Shown: positions 44,706 to 55,483 of the stretch, one piece after another
Numbering within the stretch: the stretch's first letter is position 1
How the letters are laid out: every line of letters starts with the position of its first letter
DNA from: Hyparrhenia diplandra
Lineage: Eukaryota; Streptophyta; Magnoliopsida; Poales; Poaceae
DNA length: 64,000 nucleotides
Assembly (NCBI GenBank): GCA_015847255.1
Contig: JADLZK010000384.1
Span: 62,001 to 126,000 of the forward strand
Direction of reading: 5' to 3'
Translations under genes and position numbers: made by a program
Notes under the pieces: model-generated
Told to the model about the DNA's origin: nothing
The model's database searches: none
The model's input: the letters and a program-made list of their open reading frames with translations, nothing else

Positions 44706-45660
44706 CACTACTACAATTTTTTTTTCGTGGCGGTTTTTTATTAATGCTGTTTAACCACCACTGAGCTAGGGTCACGGTTAATCATTGCTTAACCGTGGTG
44801 GTTTTTAGCACCCACAAGAAACCGACACCAAAAATAAATTAAAAAACCCAATCTGAAACCCTAACGGGCCCAGATCTAGGCTGCCAGGCCCGTTAGGGTT
44901 TCGGGTGTCGCTGCCACCGCCGCCGCCGGGCGCCCAACCCACCGCCGCCGCCATGGCGTATCCGCCATCCCTACCTACCGCCGTGAGGGTGTCAAGATCC
45001 GCGCCGGTCCGCCGTGGGAAAGTTTCAGAGGGGGGCGGGCCCGCACACTTGGCTTCGAGTTCCGACGCGCGCCCCGAGATCCGCTGACTTCGCCCACCGT
45101 CTTGTGTCGTTGTGCCCCGAGATCCGCCAACTCGAGATCCGAGGGGCGGGCCTCACACCACCGGAAGGACAACTCCCCATGCTCCACAGCCATCGTCGTG
45201 TGTCGCTGCCGCCATCTTGTGTCGCTACCGCCGGTAGGAGTGGTGATGGAGGGCGGCGGTCGCCGGGAGGAGTGGGGAAGGGAGGGCGGCGGCCGCTGGG
45301 AGGAGTGGGGAAGGGTGGGCGGCGGGCTTAGTGTGGGGAAGGGAAGACGGCCGAGTGGGCTGAGGGAGGGAGGGAGTTAGGGTTAGGGTGAATGATTGTA
45401 TTTCTTTTATACGCTCGAGATTATAGTGGGTTGATATGGGCTTATTGGGCTGGGTCTTTCCGCCTCATTTACCGTGGCGGGTTTTTTTATTAAAGCAGGA
45501 GCCATGCTTTATTAAAGCCGTCACGGTTAATAAAAAATAACCGCCACGTATGTTTTCGAAGTGCCATGCAAAATCAAATCTGTAGTAGTGGTGCATGGGT
45601 GTACCCATCCCAAGCTGGTGCATTACACCGGCTTCTCTGAGTGATAGAGAAGCATCATAT
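44580..45660 (+). pseudogene. F-box gene remnant (locus E/F type) split by a CACTA element
   Basis: On the plus strand, pieces like PFLVVF and STSYTDTRKAS, then AWVYPSQAGAWST after the element, match GGPFLVVFVSTTSYY and AWVYSSEAASWSAP of locus E. Only about 60 codons are recognisable and no F-box is present. Related copies lie at 46440-47760 and 55380-55560. Confidence 0.6.
44706..45590. mobile_element. CACTA-type non-autonomous element, copy 1
   Basis: The 885-bp element begins CACTACTACAATTTTTTTT and ends TTTGTAGTAGTG-like (CTGTAGTAGTG). A GTG target duplication lies at 44703-44705 and 45591-45593. The subterminal parts have repeated GTGGCGGTT/AACCGCCAC motifs. The interior has a GC-rich block and a large palindrome of CCCTAACGGGCC. 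No transposase is present. The empty site survives at 55484-55486, where CTTCTAGTGCATGGG is uninterrupted. Confidence 0.88.
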
Positions 45661-46538
45661 ATCATTTATCTGGAGAAGAGACACCTTGGACCATTTTTGA
45701 GAACCCAAAAACCAAAACCACATTTACAAGTGGCCGTACGATTTGACAGAACTGAACAATAGCTCAACACAGCTGGAGAAACAATACAAGGCAGTTCTCA
45801 AATCAGGATCTTGTCGAATTCAACATGAACAATGTTAGTCATCACGATCTGGTACTTGGTGAACCTTGTCGAAGTAGAACAAAACTGAAGGATTAAGAAG
45901 GAAAAGACTATATATATTGAGTTCCCAATGAGCACGCCATGGATAGACAGAAATAACAACTGATGAGCCAGAATAATACAGTGAAACACACTTATCTTGT
46001 TTATGCTAAAATAAAACGTAGTATTTATTCAAGTTGTTAACAAAAAATCTGATGAAACAGAACACTAACTCAGATAATTAACCAGTCCGTGTTTTGCCCT
46101 TAGAAGGATTCTGCGCCTTTTCACCCTAGGGCCTATTCGGAGGGGCACACGAAGCATCAACGATGGGCAGACAATGACGGCGATGCTTCCGGCGATGACC
46201 TGGTCTCGTCCTACCTCGAGGCCGCAGGTCGCCCACCGAAGACTGCTTTGGTGCCCATGGGGTGCAACCGTTGCATGATCTAGCCATGGCTTTGTGCCAT
46301 GGCGGGGCGGCTGGTGGACGACGTTTACCTCGGAGAAGGCGATGGTCGCGCGGCCGACCGCCTCGACCCGTAGCTGGTGAGCAGCATCCTACTCGACCTG
46401 CGGAAGGTCGTGCCCTTGCTCGACAGCGACTCAGTCACCTTTTCCTTGTGGTTTTTGTGGTAACTGCCACATACGGGGGCCCTTTCCTTGTGGTTTTTAT
46501 GAGCACCTCATACACTAACACCAGAAAGGCTTCTAGTC

Positions 46539-47691
46539 CACTACTACAATTTTTTTCGTGGCGGTTTTTTAACCGCCACCGAGCTATGGTCACGGTTAAT
46601 CATTAACCATGGTGGTTTTAGCACCCACAAAAACCACCACCAAAAATAAATAAAAAATAAAAACCAATCCCAAAACCCTAACGAGCCTAGATCCGGGCTA
46701 CCGGGCCCGTTAGAGTTTCAGCGCCATTGCCGGGCGGCCAGCCCACCGCTACCGCCTTGGCGGATCCGCCATCCCCAACGACCGCCGTGAAGGAAAGGAG
46801 AGGAGATCCGGAGAGGAGGGGCCTCGGTCCGCGCTACCGCCCCGAGTTCCGACACGCGCGCCCGAGATCCGCCAACTCTACCCACCGCCTTGTGCCGTTG
46901 TGCCCCGAGATCCGCCAACCCCGAGATCCGAGGGGCAGGCGCGCGCCACCGGGAGGACGGCTCCCTCGCGCCGGCGCCGCCGCCGTCGTGTGTCGCTGCC
47001 ACCGCCGTCGGTAGGAGTGGTGATGGAGGGCGGCGGTTGCCGGGAGGTGTGGGGAAGGGGGGGGGGCGGCCGCGGGAGGAGTGGGGAAGGGTGGGCGGAG
47101 GTCGCCGAGAGGAGTGGGGAAGGGAGAGTGGCGGCCGCTTGGAGGAGTGGGGAAGGGTGGGCGGCGGGCTTAGAGTGGGGGAAGGGAAGACGGCTGGAGT
47201 GGACCGAGGGAGGGAGGGAGTTAGGGTTAGGTGAGTGTTTTGTTTTTTTTTTTTTTTTTGAGAATGACACAATACAACGTAGACGCCACAACACGCACGC
47301 ACACTCACCCCTATGAACACACGCACGCAAACCCTACCCCTATGAGCACCTCCAAAGGACCGGGCAGCCGGCAGATCTGGAGATTCTCGGTCACCATAGG
47401 CGCCCTCGTCGTCGACGGAACGCCGCTACCACTTAATGCATAACGCCGGTAATTCCCGGGAAAAATCCCAAGAAAGGTGCGAGCACCAGGATTTGAACCC
47501 CCGGTGGGTAGCGTCCCACCGACCGCCCTACCATTCTTTTATACGCCGAGATTATAGTGGGCTGATATGGGCTTATTGGGCTAGGTGTTTGGGCCTCATT
47601 TACCGTGGCGGTTATTAAAACTGTCACGTTAATAAAAAATAACCGCCACGTATGTTTTCAAGTGCCATGCAAAATCAAATTTGTTGTAGTG
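46539..47691. mobile_element. CACTA-type non-autonomous element, copy 2, with nested SINE
   Basis: The ends are CACTACTACAATTTTTTT and TTGTTGTAGTG. It lies at the same position of the F-box remnant as copy 1, with GTC (mutated GTG) at 46536-46538 and GTG at 47692-47694. Because site and sequence are shared with copy 1, it arose by tandem duplication, not by a separate insertion. The extra length is the SINE at about 47243-47530. Confidence 0.86.
47243..47530 (-). mobile_element. tRNA-derived SINE (Au-like)
   Basis: On the minus strand the element ends in a poly(A) run (T run at 47243-47259). Near its 5' end it carries GGGTTCAAATCCTGG (47486-47500), the RNA polymerase III B box of tRNA-derived SINEs. 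A degenerate A box would lie in GGTAGGGCGGTCGG (about 47520-47533). The first CACTA copy lacks it (45385-45415 shows the uninterrupted sequence). Assignment to the Au family is a guess from general likeness. Confidence 0.78.
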
Positions 47692-48169
47692 GTGCATGGG
47701 TGTACCCATCCCAAGCTGGTGCATGGAGTACGCCGACTTATTATCTGAGTGATAGAGAAGCATCATATATCATTTATCAGGAGAAGAGACACCTTGGACC
47801 ATTTTTGAGAACCCAAAAACCAAAACCACAGTTACAAGTGGCCGTACTAGTTGACAGAACTGAACAATAGCTGACACAGCTGGAGAAACAATACAAGGCA
47901 GTTCTCAAATCAGGATCTTGTCGAATTCAACATGAACAATGTTAGTCATCACGATCTGGTACTTGGTGAACCTTGTCGAAGTAGAACAAAACTGAAGGAT
48001 TAAGAAGGAAAAGACTATATATATTGAGTTCCCAATGAGCACGCCATGGATAGACAGAAATAACAACTGATGAGCCAGAATAGTACAGTGAAACACACTT
48101 ATCTTGTTTATGCTAAAATAAAACGTAGTATTTATTCAAGTTGTTAACAAAAAATCTGATGAAACAGAA

Positions 48170-48244
48170 CACTAACTCAGATAATTAACCAGTCCGTGTT
48201 TTGCCCTTAGAACTCCACGGACTGGTTAATTATCTGAGTTAGTG
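48170..48244. repeat. 29-bp perfect inverted repeat with 17-nt loop at a LINE 5' junction
   Basis: 48170-48198 and 48216-48244 are exact reverse complements (core CAGATAATTAACCAGTCCG). The left arm is genomic flank including the LINE target duplication. The right arm is an inverted copy of that flank placed at the 5' end of the LINE, with TTTTGCCCTTAGAACTC between the arms. Confidence 0.92.
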
Positions 48245-49673
48245 GCAGGTTATTAATTGGAAGCAAAATTGAAGAGTGGTAGTTCTTTTACATGGCAAAG
48301 TATTATAGCAGGATTGGAGTGTTTCAAGAAAGGTTGCATTTGGAGGGTGGGTGATGGATCCCAAATCAAAATCTGGGAAGATAATTGGATACCATCAAGT
48401 CAACAAAGGTGGAGGAGCTTATCAATCCCATTACTGGGGCTTGGGATGCACATTTAATCAGAACTGTATTCTGGGAAGTGGATGTAAACAGGATACTACA
48501 AATTCCTTTGAGACATGGTAGAGAGGATGTGGTGGCATGGCATTTTACAAAGAATGGTTTTTTCTCTGTTGGTTCGGCTTATCATCTTCAATGGCTTCAC
48601 AAGTTTGGTGCTAACAGAGTTACTGAACAAGCTAGTGGTGTGGGTGATGACAAAGTTTGGTCGCAGCTTTGGAAACTCCAAGTGCCGGCAAAGATTAAGA
48701 TTTTTGGTTGGAGGGTTTTGCATGGCCTAATTCCCTGCAAAGGGATTCTTGCAAATCGGCACATAGACAACACAAGTGCTTGTCCGGCATGTCATGATAA
48801 CTGTGAAGACATTATGCATTTGCTGTTTGAATGCAATCAAGCAAGGGAGATTTGGCATATTTTAGGAGTAGCGGGCATGATCGATCCGGTGTTGGCCATT
48901 CACCGATCGGGGTCAGAAGCAGTGGCCGAGCTTATAACAAGACCAAAACTGATTGAGGAGTTGAATCACATTGGTCTCGCTGAGTTAATTCTCACCGGAG
49001 GATGGTATATTTGGTGGCAGCGTCGCAAGCTGGTGCATGGTGAACCTGTCCAAAATCCGACAAGAGCGGCATTGTCTATTGCCACGCTGACAACAAATTT
49101 TCAGAGATCTATGACAAAGGTGAGTAAGAGTAGTAAGGAAGTTGCTGGTTGGAAAAGGCCCCCGGAGGGAGAAATTTTGCTGAATGTTGATGCTAGTTTC
49201 AAACCTGAAGTTGGCTCTGGAAGCACGGGTGCTGTTATACGTGATTATGCTGGTTCCTTTGTGGGAGCAAGGGTGAATTTTTTTGAACACATGGCCGATG
49301 CGGTAACAGCGGAGGTAACTGCTCTCAAGGAAGGTTTGATACTAGCACAAAATTTGGGATGCAACCGTATAAGAATTCAATCTGATTGTATGGAGGTAGT
49401 AGAGACAATGAGGGATGGAGGCTTCACAGCGGCCATTAGTGGTCCAATTTATGATGAATGCAATTTGATGTGGGAAGAATTTGAATCTATTTCTATAGAT
49501 CATTGTAATAGGGAGGCAAATTGTGTAGCTGATGTGCTTGCTAGGGTAGCCTTACAAGAGAAACTATCATGTAATTGGGTCGATGAACCCCCAAACTTTA
49601 TTCTAGGAGCCTTGGTGAACGATGTAAATAAAGTGCGCCGAATGGCTTCCCTCAAAAAAAAAAAAAAAAAAAA
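48201..49673 (+). mobile_element. 5'-truncated LINE (L1-type) with poly(A) tail
   Basis: A 14-bp duplication AACCAGTCCGTGTT (48187-48200 and 49674-49687) brackets the element, which ends in about 20 A residues (49654-49673). The uninterrupted target is present at 56107-56120 near locus I. The coding part runs from about 48257, with a frame change near 48400. No endonuclease or reverse-transcriptase core remains. Confidence 0.92.
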
Positions 49674-49701
49674 AACCAGTCCGTGTTGCATTTCTCACTG
49701 A
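48385..49701 (+). CDS. LINE ORF2 C-terminal part: zf-RVT and RNase H
   Basis: This is an open frame of 438 codons that ends just past the poly(A). Residues of about 90-160 form the zinc-binding region after reverse transcriptase (VWSQLWKLQVPAKIKIFGWR, CPAC at 133-136, HLLFEC at 145-150). Residues of about 260-390 form an RNase H domain with candidate catalytic residues D269 (LNVDASF), E310 (TAEVTALKEG), D334 (IQSDCMEVV) and D383 (NREANCVADVLA). The preceding frame (48257-48457: SFTWQSIIAGLECFKKG, WEDNWIPSS) belongs to the same protein, one frameshift away. The poly-Lys end is translated poly(A). It is a fragment of a transposon polyprotein, not a host gene. Confidence 0.85.
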   Translation: MDTIKSTKVEELINPITGAWDAHLIRTVFWEVDVNRILQIPLRHGREDVVAWHFTKNGFFSVGSAYHLQWLHKFGANRVTEQASGVGDDKVWSQLWKLQVPAKIKIFGWRVLHGLIPCKGILANRHIDNTSACPACHDNCEDIMHLLFECNQAREIWHILGVAGMIDPVLAIHRSGSEAVAELITRPKLIEELNHIGLAELILTGGWYIWWQRRKLVHGEPVQNPTRAALSIATLTTNFQRSMTKVSKSSKEVAGWKRPPEGEILLNVDASFKPEVGSGSTGAVIRDYAGSFVGARVNFFEHMADAVTAEVTALKEGLILAQNLGCNRIRIQSDCMEVVETMRDGGFTAAISGPIYDECNLMWEEFESISIDHCNREANCVADVLARVALQEKLSCNWVDEPPNFILGALVNDVNKVRRMASLKKKKKKKTSPCCISH

Positions 49702-50065
49702 AACTTTCTCAAGAGAATAAAAATAATGGACTAGACACTAGAAAGCATATCAGCTCTTCAAGATTGTCGATTTATTGTACTGATAAATTCGTCCACATCC
49801 ATTTTCCAGATTATATGTCCTCAAACAAACACTTGTCGCTGCACAAGCTGAAAATCAAACGACAAAAAAAATCATAATAATGTTATAGGTCAGCAATCAA
49901 ACATCCTTCAGGGCATCAGCCAAAAGAGCAACATAGTGAGGCTTGAAGTTTACATAATTATGTTTTCAGCAAGGTATTCAGATTGGCTTTTTCACAAGGA
50001 TGAAAACAGGATACTAGACCGACAACGACAATATCCTACGCTGCATTCAGTGTCTGAACCAGAAA
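49690..50065 (-). pseudogene. Orphan F-box terminal exon and flank (copy 1)
   Basis: On the minus strand GATTTTCAG is followed at 49847 by CTTGTGCAGCGACAAGTG, which in phase 1 reads ACAATSVCLRTY, related to the ACARGAL tails of loci D/G/H/I. No exon 1 lies upstream in the expected place. The segment matches 56107-56538. Confidence 0.55.
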
Positions 50066-52181
50066 TTCATCTTTCAGGCATCAATGATAGAACAGATGCT
50101 ATTTTGTTTCTGAAGTTATTAATTAGAACACATTGGTCAGTTGTCTTTTTTTTTGACACAACATAGGGGTACCAACTTTCACAACATAGGGGGCACTTAT
50201 TCTCAGGTAATTATACTGCATTATTATGCAATGAATTATCCTTCCATGGATCTTTTTCTCTGTACGAGCATCATTGCCTATGCCCTGGCTATGTCTCCAA
50301 TCTTTGTTATATACTCAGTATTAGCTATTCTTATCACTTTATAATTTATGGTACCCCTAGGTTCTTTTATATAAAAATTAATCGGTGCAGGCTACAAACA
50401 GATTGATCAAATAACATGGTTTGTGAATCAGGCAATGACTCTTAATACGCTTGAGAAGCAAGAGATCCTTCTGGTGTTCTTTCACCATACACATCTAACT
50501 GCAGCTGGCTTCTCAGTTCCCACTGTGATTTGGTTAAAAAATGCAGCATCATTTTTATTAATCTGTGTAGTCCATCAGTTGTTATGGACCACTATCATAT
50601 TGTAAGTTGTTTGTTGTAGTCATCCTGCAACTCTGAATCTTAAAGTAAACAAACTGACCCTACTAGGCTCAAATAGATGTGACCATCCGCTGTTAAGTTA
50701 ATGAATGGACCAATATAGAATCTTAATTGGGCAAGAGTTCAACATTTCTTCCAGTAGTCGTGATGCAACTCTGTACAGATTTGACTGATCTTTCTTTTTC
50801 TATTTGGCAAAATGCTTAAGCCATCAACCATCCTCACCATGACTTACAGCTCCATGTTTATTGTTATCACTATGAAAAAAATTATAGGAATTCAATGTTT
50901 GAAGCAGCTGCAGTGAGAAGCTTAATTATACGGAGTATTGTAGATCCCTTATATGATATTTTTTAGCCCTGATGTTCCAAATACGTCAATACTTAGGTTT
51001 TTTTTCTCACAGATTCTAATCAAGACTTAGTGCTTGACAGAAATCTTAACTATCTATTTGATCATTTCATTGTGTTTGCAGGTTAGGATTTTTGGCAGTG
51101 ATGCACTCGGTTTTGGTAGTGATGCAAGCTGAACCTGTTGGACAAGCAAGAGTACATTTAGCCTTGAACTGATCCTGGTGCCCATCATGTAGAGATTTAG
51201 ACCTGATTATTATATTTACTCGATAACTCTACCGAAATTAGTATACTTATTCGATAACTGTAGCGGAATTAGAATAAGTACTCTGTATATACTGCTTCCT
51301 GGAGGTGGATTTGTTATTGCCACTTCTACTAATTTGCCTCGAAATGAGGGTTTATGCAATGTCATTGGCTTGGAGTAAATAATACTTGCTACTTGCACAC
51401 AAAAGTCAGTTTTGTAGAAACTATACCTTCTAAAGTAATGAGAGTGTTAACTATACATTTTCATGTGAGGTATACATAACTACGTATTCCCTTATTGAGT
51501 AAAAGTGTTGATGCACAAATGAATCTATCATGTATAATTTAGTAGTGGTAAGCAAATTATGCTTTTATTCTTCTTTTATTGCATTGAAAATATTTTATTG
51601 CCCATAGCAACACAGGCATGATCCTAGTGGGTTATTAATTATGGGTGCTTTAGATGGGGTTTGTTTGTCCAAACATAAGTTGGTTTGTGAATGTGTGGGG
51701 CATGGTGTCGTGGATTTGCTCAGGGATTTAGTCTGGGTCAATGTGTCACTTGCAACAATGCTAGGGTGGGTCATAGGGGATGTCTTTGTGGTAGGTAATC
51801 CATAGTTCTTGTGCTCATTAAGGCTAACAGAGATCGAGTCTGTTTGGGCGTTTGTCAAGGTCCTATTGGAAGGCAGCAATCATACTGTTTAGGATCCGCG
51901 ATCACATCTGCTCGAACTAATGGTACCGCCTCCTCTGACGAATCGCGGGCTGGGACGGCCAATGGTGTGAGGAAGAGGCTTCGCGGTTATCTAAAAAAAC
52001 TGTAAACATCCAGAGCATCATCATTTAACATTGGTTTGGACAAAAAAAATAACAGCCTTAATGAGCACAAGAACTATGGATTAGAATTTTTTAGTGTATA
52101 TAATGTAATATAATAATGCTACATCTATAATAGATTTTATTTTGAGAAAATCCTGCAGCAACGTGCGGGGTATTCTCCTAG
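50066..52181. mobile_element. Probable Helitron, right (3') end at 52181; left end not identified
   Basis: The sequence ends CTCCTAG and is followed by T. A 6-bp hairpin (CCTGCA at 52152-52157 pairing with TGCGGG at 52164-52169) lies just upstream, the structure of Helitron 3' ends. The TATAACAAAC that follows matches the locus H flank (about 39978), where it is preceded by other sequence, so 52181/52182 is an insertion edge between A/G and T. The interior includes exon-like stretches (50392-50610, WFVNQAMTLNTLEKQEILL) and a frame at 51595-51879, none recognised. The left border (TC) could not be placed. Confidence 0.5.
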
Positions 52182-52337
52182 TATAACAAACTGAAACATA
52201 CTAAACTAAAACGTAGTCTTTGAATCTCACAGAAAATCTGATGGGCACAGCATTAACTGGATTATTCTCACGGGAAACAAGAAAGCTCCAGCTCTGCAAG
52301 AAGCATCAGCGCCCACAAAGTGATTGATTTAAGAGGA

Positions 52338-54010
52338 TCATTGAGTCTCCAAAATTGTTGATTGCAGTGTACCTCCAGCACAAGCTGAAAATAAAACAAA
52401 AAAAGCTTATGATCATGCCCAGTAATCAAGCACGTCCACGAGCTAAAAAGAGCAATATAATATGCCTCAAGGTTTACAAAACTGTGTTTTTAGGTGTAAT
52501 TTTAAGATACAGGATCACAAGGGTGAAAACAGGACAACGTCCTAGGCGTGTATACAATGTTTCCAAGAACCGGCCGAGTGTCAGTTGGTTTTCTTATATC
52601 TCTAAAATTTACAGGAAATGTAACTAGCTAGCTTGGTTATATATTTTCTATACTTCTCTAAAATTGACTAAATTTACAAAAGTTTGATTACAGTGCTAAA
52701 CATACAGATCAATTTTGAAGGTTTACATTATGATTTAGGTGTGACCTTCAGATTGGCCTTGCAAGAGCTGAAACGGATGATATTCCCACAACCTCCTACA
52801 AGTTTCTCGATATCTTTCTTTTGTCTCCAAATCAAAACAAAGTTTTACTTATCTAAATAATATGTATTGCCTGACTAAATAGTCACACATTGCAGTGAAA
52901 GTAACAAAGACAGGGAAGCACGAGAGGCAGTACCAGCTGGCGTGTAGAAGCTCACGTAGGGAATGACATTGTCGACATTGCTCATCTCACACACCTTCCT
53001 CACCAGCAGTGACTTGAGATCAATAGTGAAGATTCCATTGTCAACTGTGCTCAAGAAAATGAGATTGGCGTCTTCAGCAAATCCACTCAACCGTGCTGAG
53101 CTCATGGGGATGTCAATCGGGAGCAGCTTCTCGAGATCGATGACCTTGATCTGCGACCATCTGGTGGTGTATTTAGCAAATCCACTCAACCCTCCTGAGT
53201 ACATGCTAGTCTCTGCCGACCACAGGACTAGCATGTCATCATGATCAATGGTGGCTAGTCCCTGCTCACCACTGGCTGCTTTAATGACCACGGCACTGTC
53301 ATAGTTACAAATAGGAAGCTTCATCAGCCACAGGTCACGCTCACCCAGAACATCGTACCGGAGGAGATCGCCACAGTCGGTGCCACCAAAATAGAGCGCA
53401 TCCCCCACGAGCACGGCAGGCCGGTGATCGAGGCTGTACAGGTAGGTCCCGCTCCGGCTGGTCTGTGCGCTCCATGCACCGGTCTCAGACGAGTAGGAGC
53501 ACGCGTAGGATACGCAGCAACCACTGCTGATCACGGCCGCGCAAGCCAGTAGGAACGGCCCCCGCTGCAGGTGCTGTGGTCGCAGCTCGCGCCAGCGGCG
53601 CAGAGCACCGCGTGGCTGCTGTAGTAGTCGCGCGTCTCGTCGGGGATCCGACGCTCGCGGCCGGTGACCGGGTCCCAGACGACGAAATCACTGGAGCCGT
53701 TGTCGTAGAGGAGAACGCGGCCGTGGCGGCAGTCGAGCACGGTGCAGTTGTGGTGAGCGTCGGCGGCGGCGTGCGGGCGGAACGTTGTGGTGGGGACGAA
53801 GCGCTCGTTGCCGCCGTTGCGTAGGAAGCCGAGCACGCAGGGCGTCCCGTGGAAATCGCGGTATCTGCGGAGGAAGGCCGGGTCGGTGAGGGTTCGGAGC
53901 CAGTGCTTGCAGACGGCGGAGGCGCGCACCAGGCCCGCGGGGTCGTCCGGCGGCAGGCGGAGCAGGATCTCGTTGATGGTGTCGGTGTTCAGCTCCGGCG
54001 GCGGCGCCAT
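52338..54010 (-). CDS. F-box protein, locus I, two exons (one frameshift)
   Basis: This is the closest relative of locus H. The start at 54010 gives MAPPPELNTDTINEILLRLP; an in-frame Met at 54058 would add 16 residues. The F-box covers about residues 4-50. LDCRHGRVLLYDN, VWDPVTGRERRIPDE and DHSTCSGG follow. At 53559-53563 a run of five C replaces six in locus H and breaks the frame. The second half (SYACSYSSETGAW, GDALYFGGTDCGDLLRYD, LSGFAEDANLIFLSTVDNG, IPYVSFYTPA) lies in the other frame. It carries an extra GLSGFAKYTT-like segment (about 53168-53199) that looks copied from the nearby LSGFAED region. Exon 1 is 52934-54010 (1077 bp; 1078 expected). Exon 2 (52338-52384) follows ATTTTCAG and reads ACAGGTLQSTILETQ-stop. 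Confidence 0.8.
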
Positions 54011-54058
54011 GGAGCGATGCGAGGGTTTGGAAGCGAGAATAGACACGACTTGCAGCAA

Positions 54059-55483
54059 GGCATATCTTTCCTCCTAGACTACTTATATGGAACATCCACA
54101 TATATTTGTCCTCGAGTTGTTTCCCATTACGTTTTGATTTATTTCAAATATAACAGCGGAGCAGAGTTTTATTACAACAAAAACATAAAACAAATTCACA
54201 AAGAGTAATTATATTTGATTTTCTGTGCACCCTAAATCCGTTCATGAACTTCTAGCATTTAGTTATGATGGATATAATAGCTAGCACGTAGGATGAAGAA
54301 GCTTACTATGACAGAACGTTTGAAAATTTATGCTTGAGTTGTGTGATTTGAAAAAGAAGCTAGTTACCAATTTATCCTGTACACGCGCCAGTCTCATGTT
54401 TTTATGTTGCGGCTATAAATGTGGAGCTAGATCTCTTCCCCCTCACATTCCTGCCCACCCCTCCCGTCCCCCAGATGTAGGGGCCCTCGCGCGCCATGGC
54501 ATACTCTCGACCACGGCCGGAATCCTTGGGGGGCTGGCCCCGTCGGCTCCTTCCCCTACCCCTGGCCCTCCTGTCCTTCCTCCCTGTGGGTGTGCAGGCA
54601 CTGGGTCACTGTCGTCGCTGCTAGACATCTCGGTGGCTTCCCCGCTCCAACGGGTGCGCAGGGGCAAAAGCGGGCCACGCCTCCATTTGCATAGTCCTCC
54701 CTGCCAGCATCATCGGCAGCCTCTCTATCACTGTCTAAGCCGGATCCCATCACCATGGAAACTAAAATGGCTGCTTCCCTTGCCTTTAAGGTCGGGGAAA
54801 CCTCGACAAAGGTTCAGGCGGCCGGGCATGGTGGCTCCACCATCTGCAACGTCGATGCACATGCCAAGGTGGCTCCTTTCCCTAGCCAGGAGGTGGGGGA
54901 CACCTCTACCAGGGCCGGCAAGCATCCCCCCCGCGGCGCCATCGTCGCCAACAACCCGGGTCCGGTCACAGCGGAGGAGGGGCATTTGACGAGATGGTGG
55001 TAGACGTTGTGGACGCATTTGATGATGACATGGGCACCCCCAAACTCGATGTCTTCGTTGTCCACCCATCTGCGCCCGCCTCGAGTCCGTTTCCCCCCTT
55101 GCTGCGCCTTTTCACCCTAGGGCCCATTCGGTGGGGCCCACGAAGCATCGACGATGGGCGGACGACGACAGCGATGCATCCGGCGATGAGCTGGCTTCGT
55201 CCTACCTTGAGGCCGCCGTCACCCACCGAAGACTGCTTCGATGCCCTTGGGTCCAAGGCGGCTAGTGGACGACGTTTACCTCGGAGAAGGCGAGGGTCGC
55301 CCGGCCGACCGCGTCAGTTGCTGGTGAGCAGCATTCCTGCTCGACCTGCGGAAGGTCATGTGCGTGCTCTACAGCGACTCAATCGCCCTTTCCTTGTGGT
55401 TTTTGTGGTGACTGGCACGTATGGCTGCCCTTTCCTTGTGGTTTTTGTGAGCACTTCATACAGCGATACCAGAAAGGCTTCTA
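54059..55483. other. Upstream flank of locus I, paralogous to 41779-44705 without the Pack-MULE
   Basis: It matches the locus H upstream flank, including the ELCDLKKKLVTNLS frame and the ETSTKV small ORF (54755-55003). It serves as an empty-site reference for the Pack-MULE-like element. No recognised gene is present. Confidence 0.5.

Larger units (their letters stand above)
44275..46112. repeat. Tandem duplication, unit 1
   Basis: The unit begins TGTGCCTTTTCACCCTAGGG and ends with TTTTGCCCTTAGAA. It is repeated at 46113-48207. Both units contain the F-box remnant, the CACTA element at the same site and the same A-rich flank. The right border lies inside the 5' end of the LINE that follows unit 2, so duplication came after LINE insertion. 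Confidence 0.8.
46113..48207. repeat. Tandem duplication, unit 2
   Basis: This is the second copy of 44275-46112. It is longer because of a SINE inside the CACTA element. The right end continues into the LINE at 48201. Confidence 0.8.

Noticed and set aside
47486..47500. tRNA gene suggested by a perfect B box
   Set aside because: No cloverleaf or anticodon arm is visible, and the sequence ends in poly(A) at the expected place for a SINE.
50392..50610. Possible exon WFVNQAMTLNTLEKQEILL
   Set aside because: No family recognised and no second exon or splice pattern confirmed; mentioned only as content of the probable Helitron.
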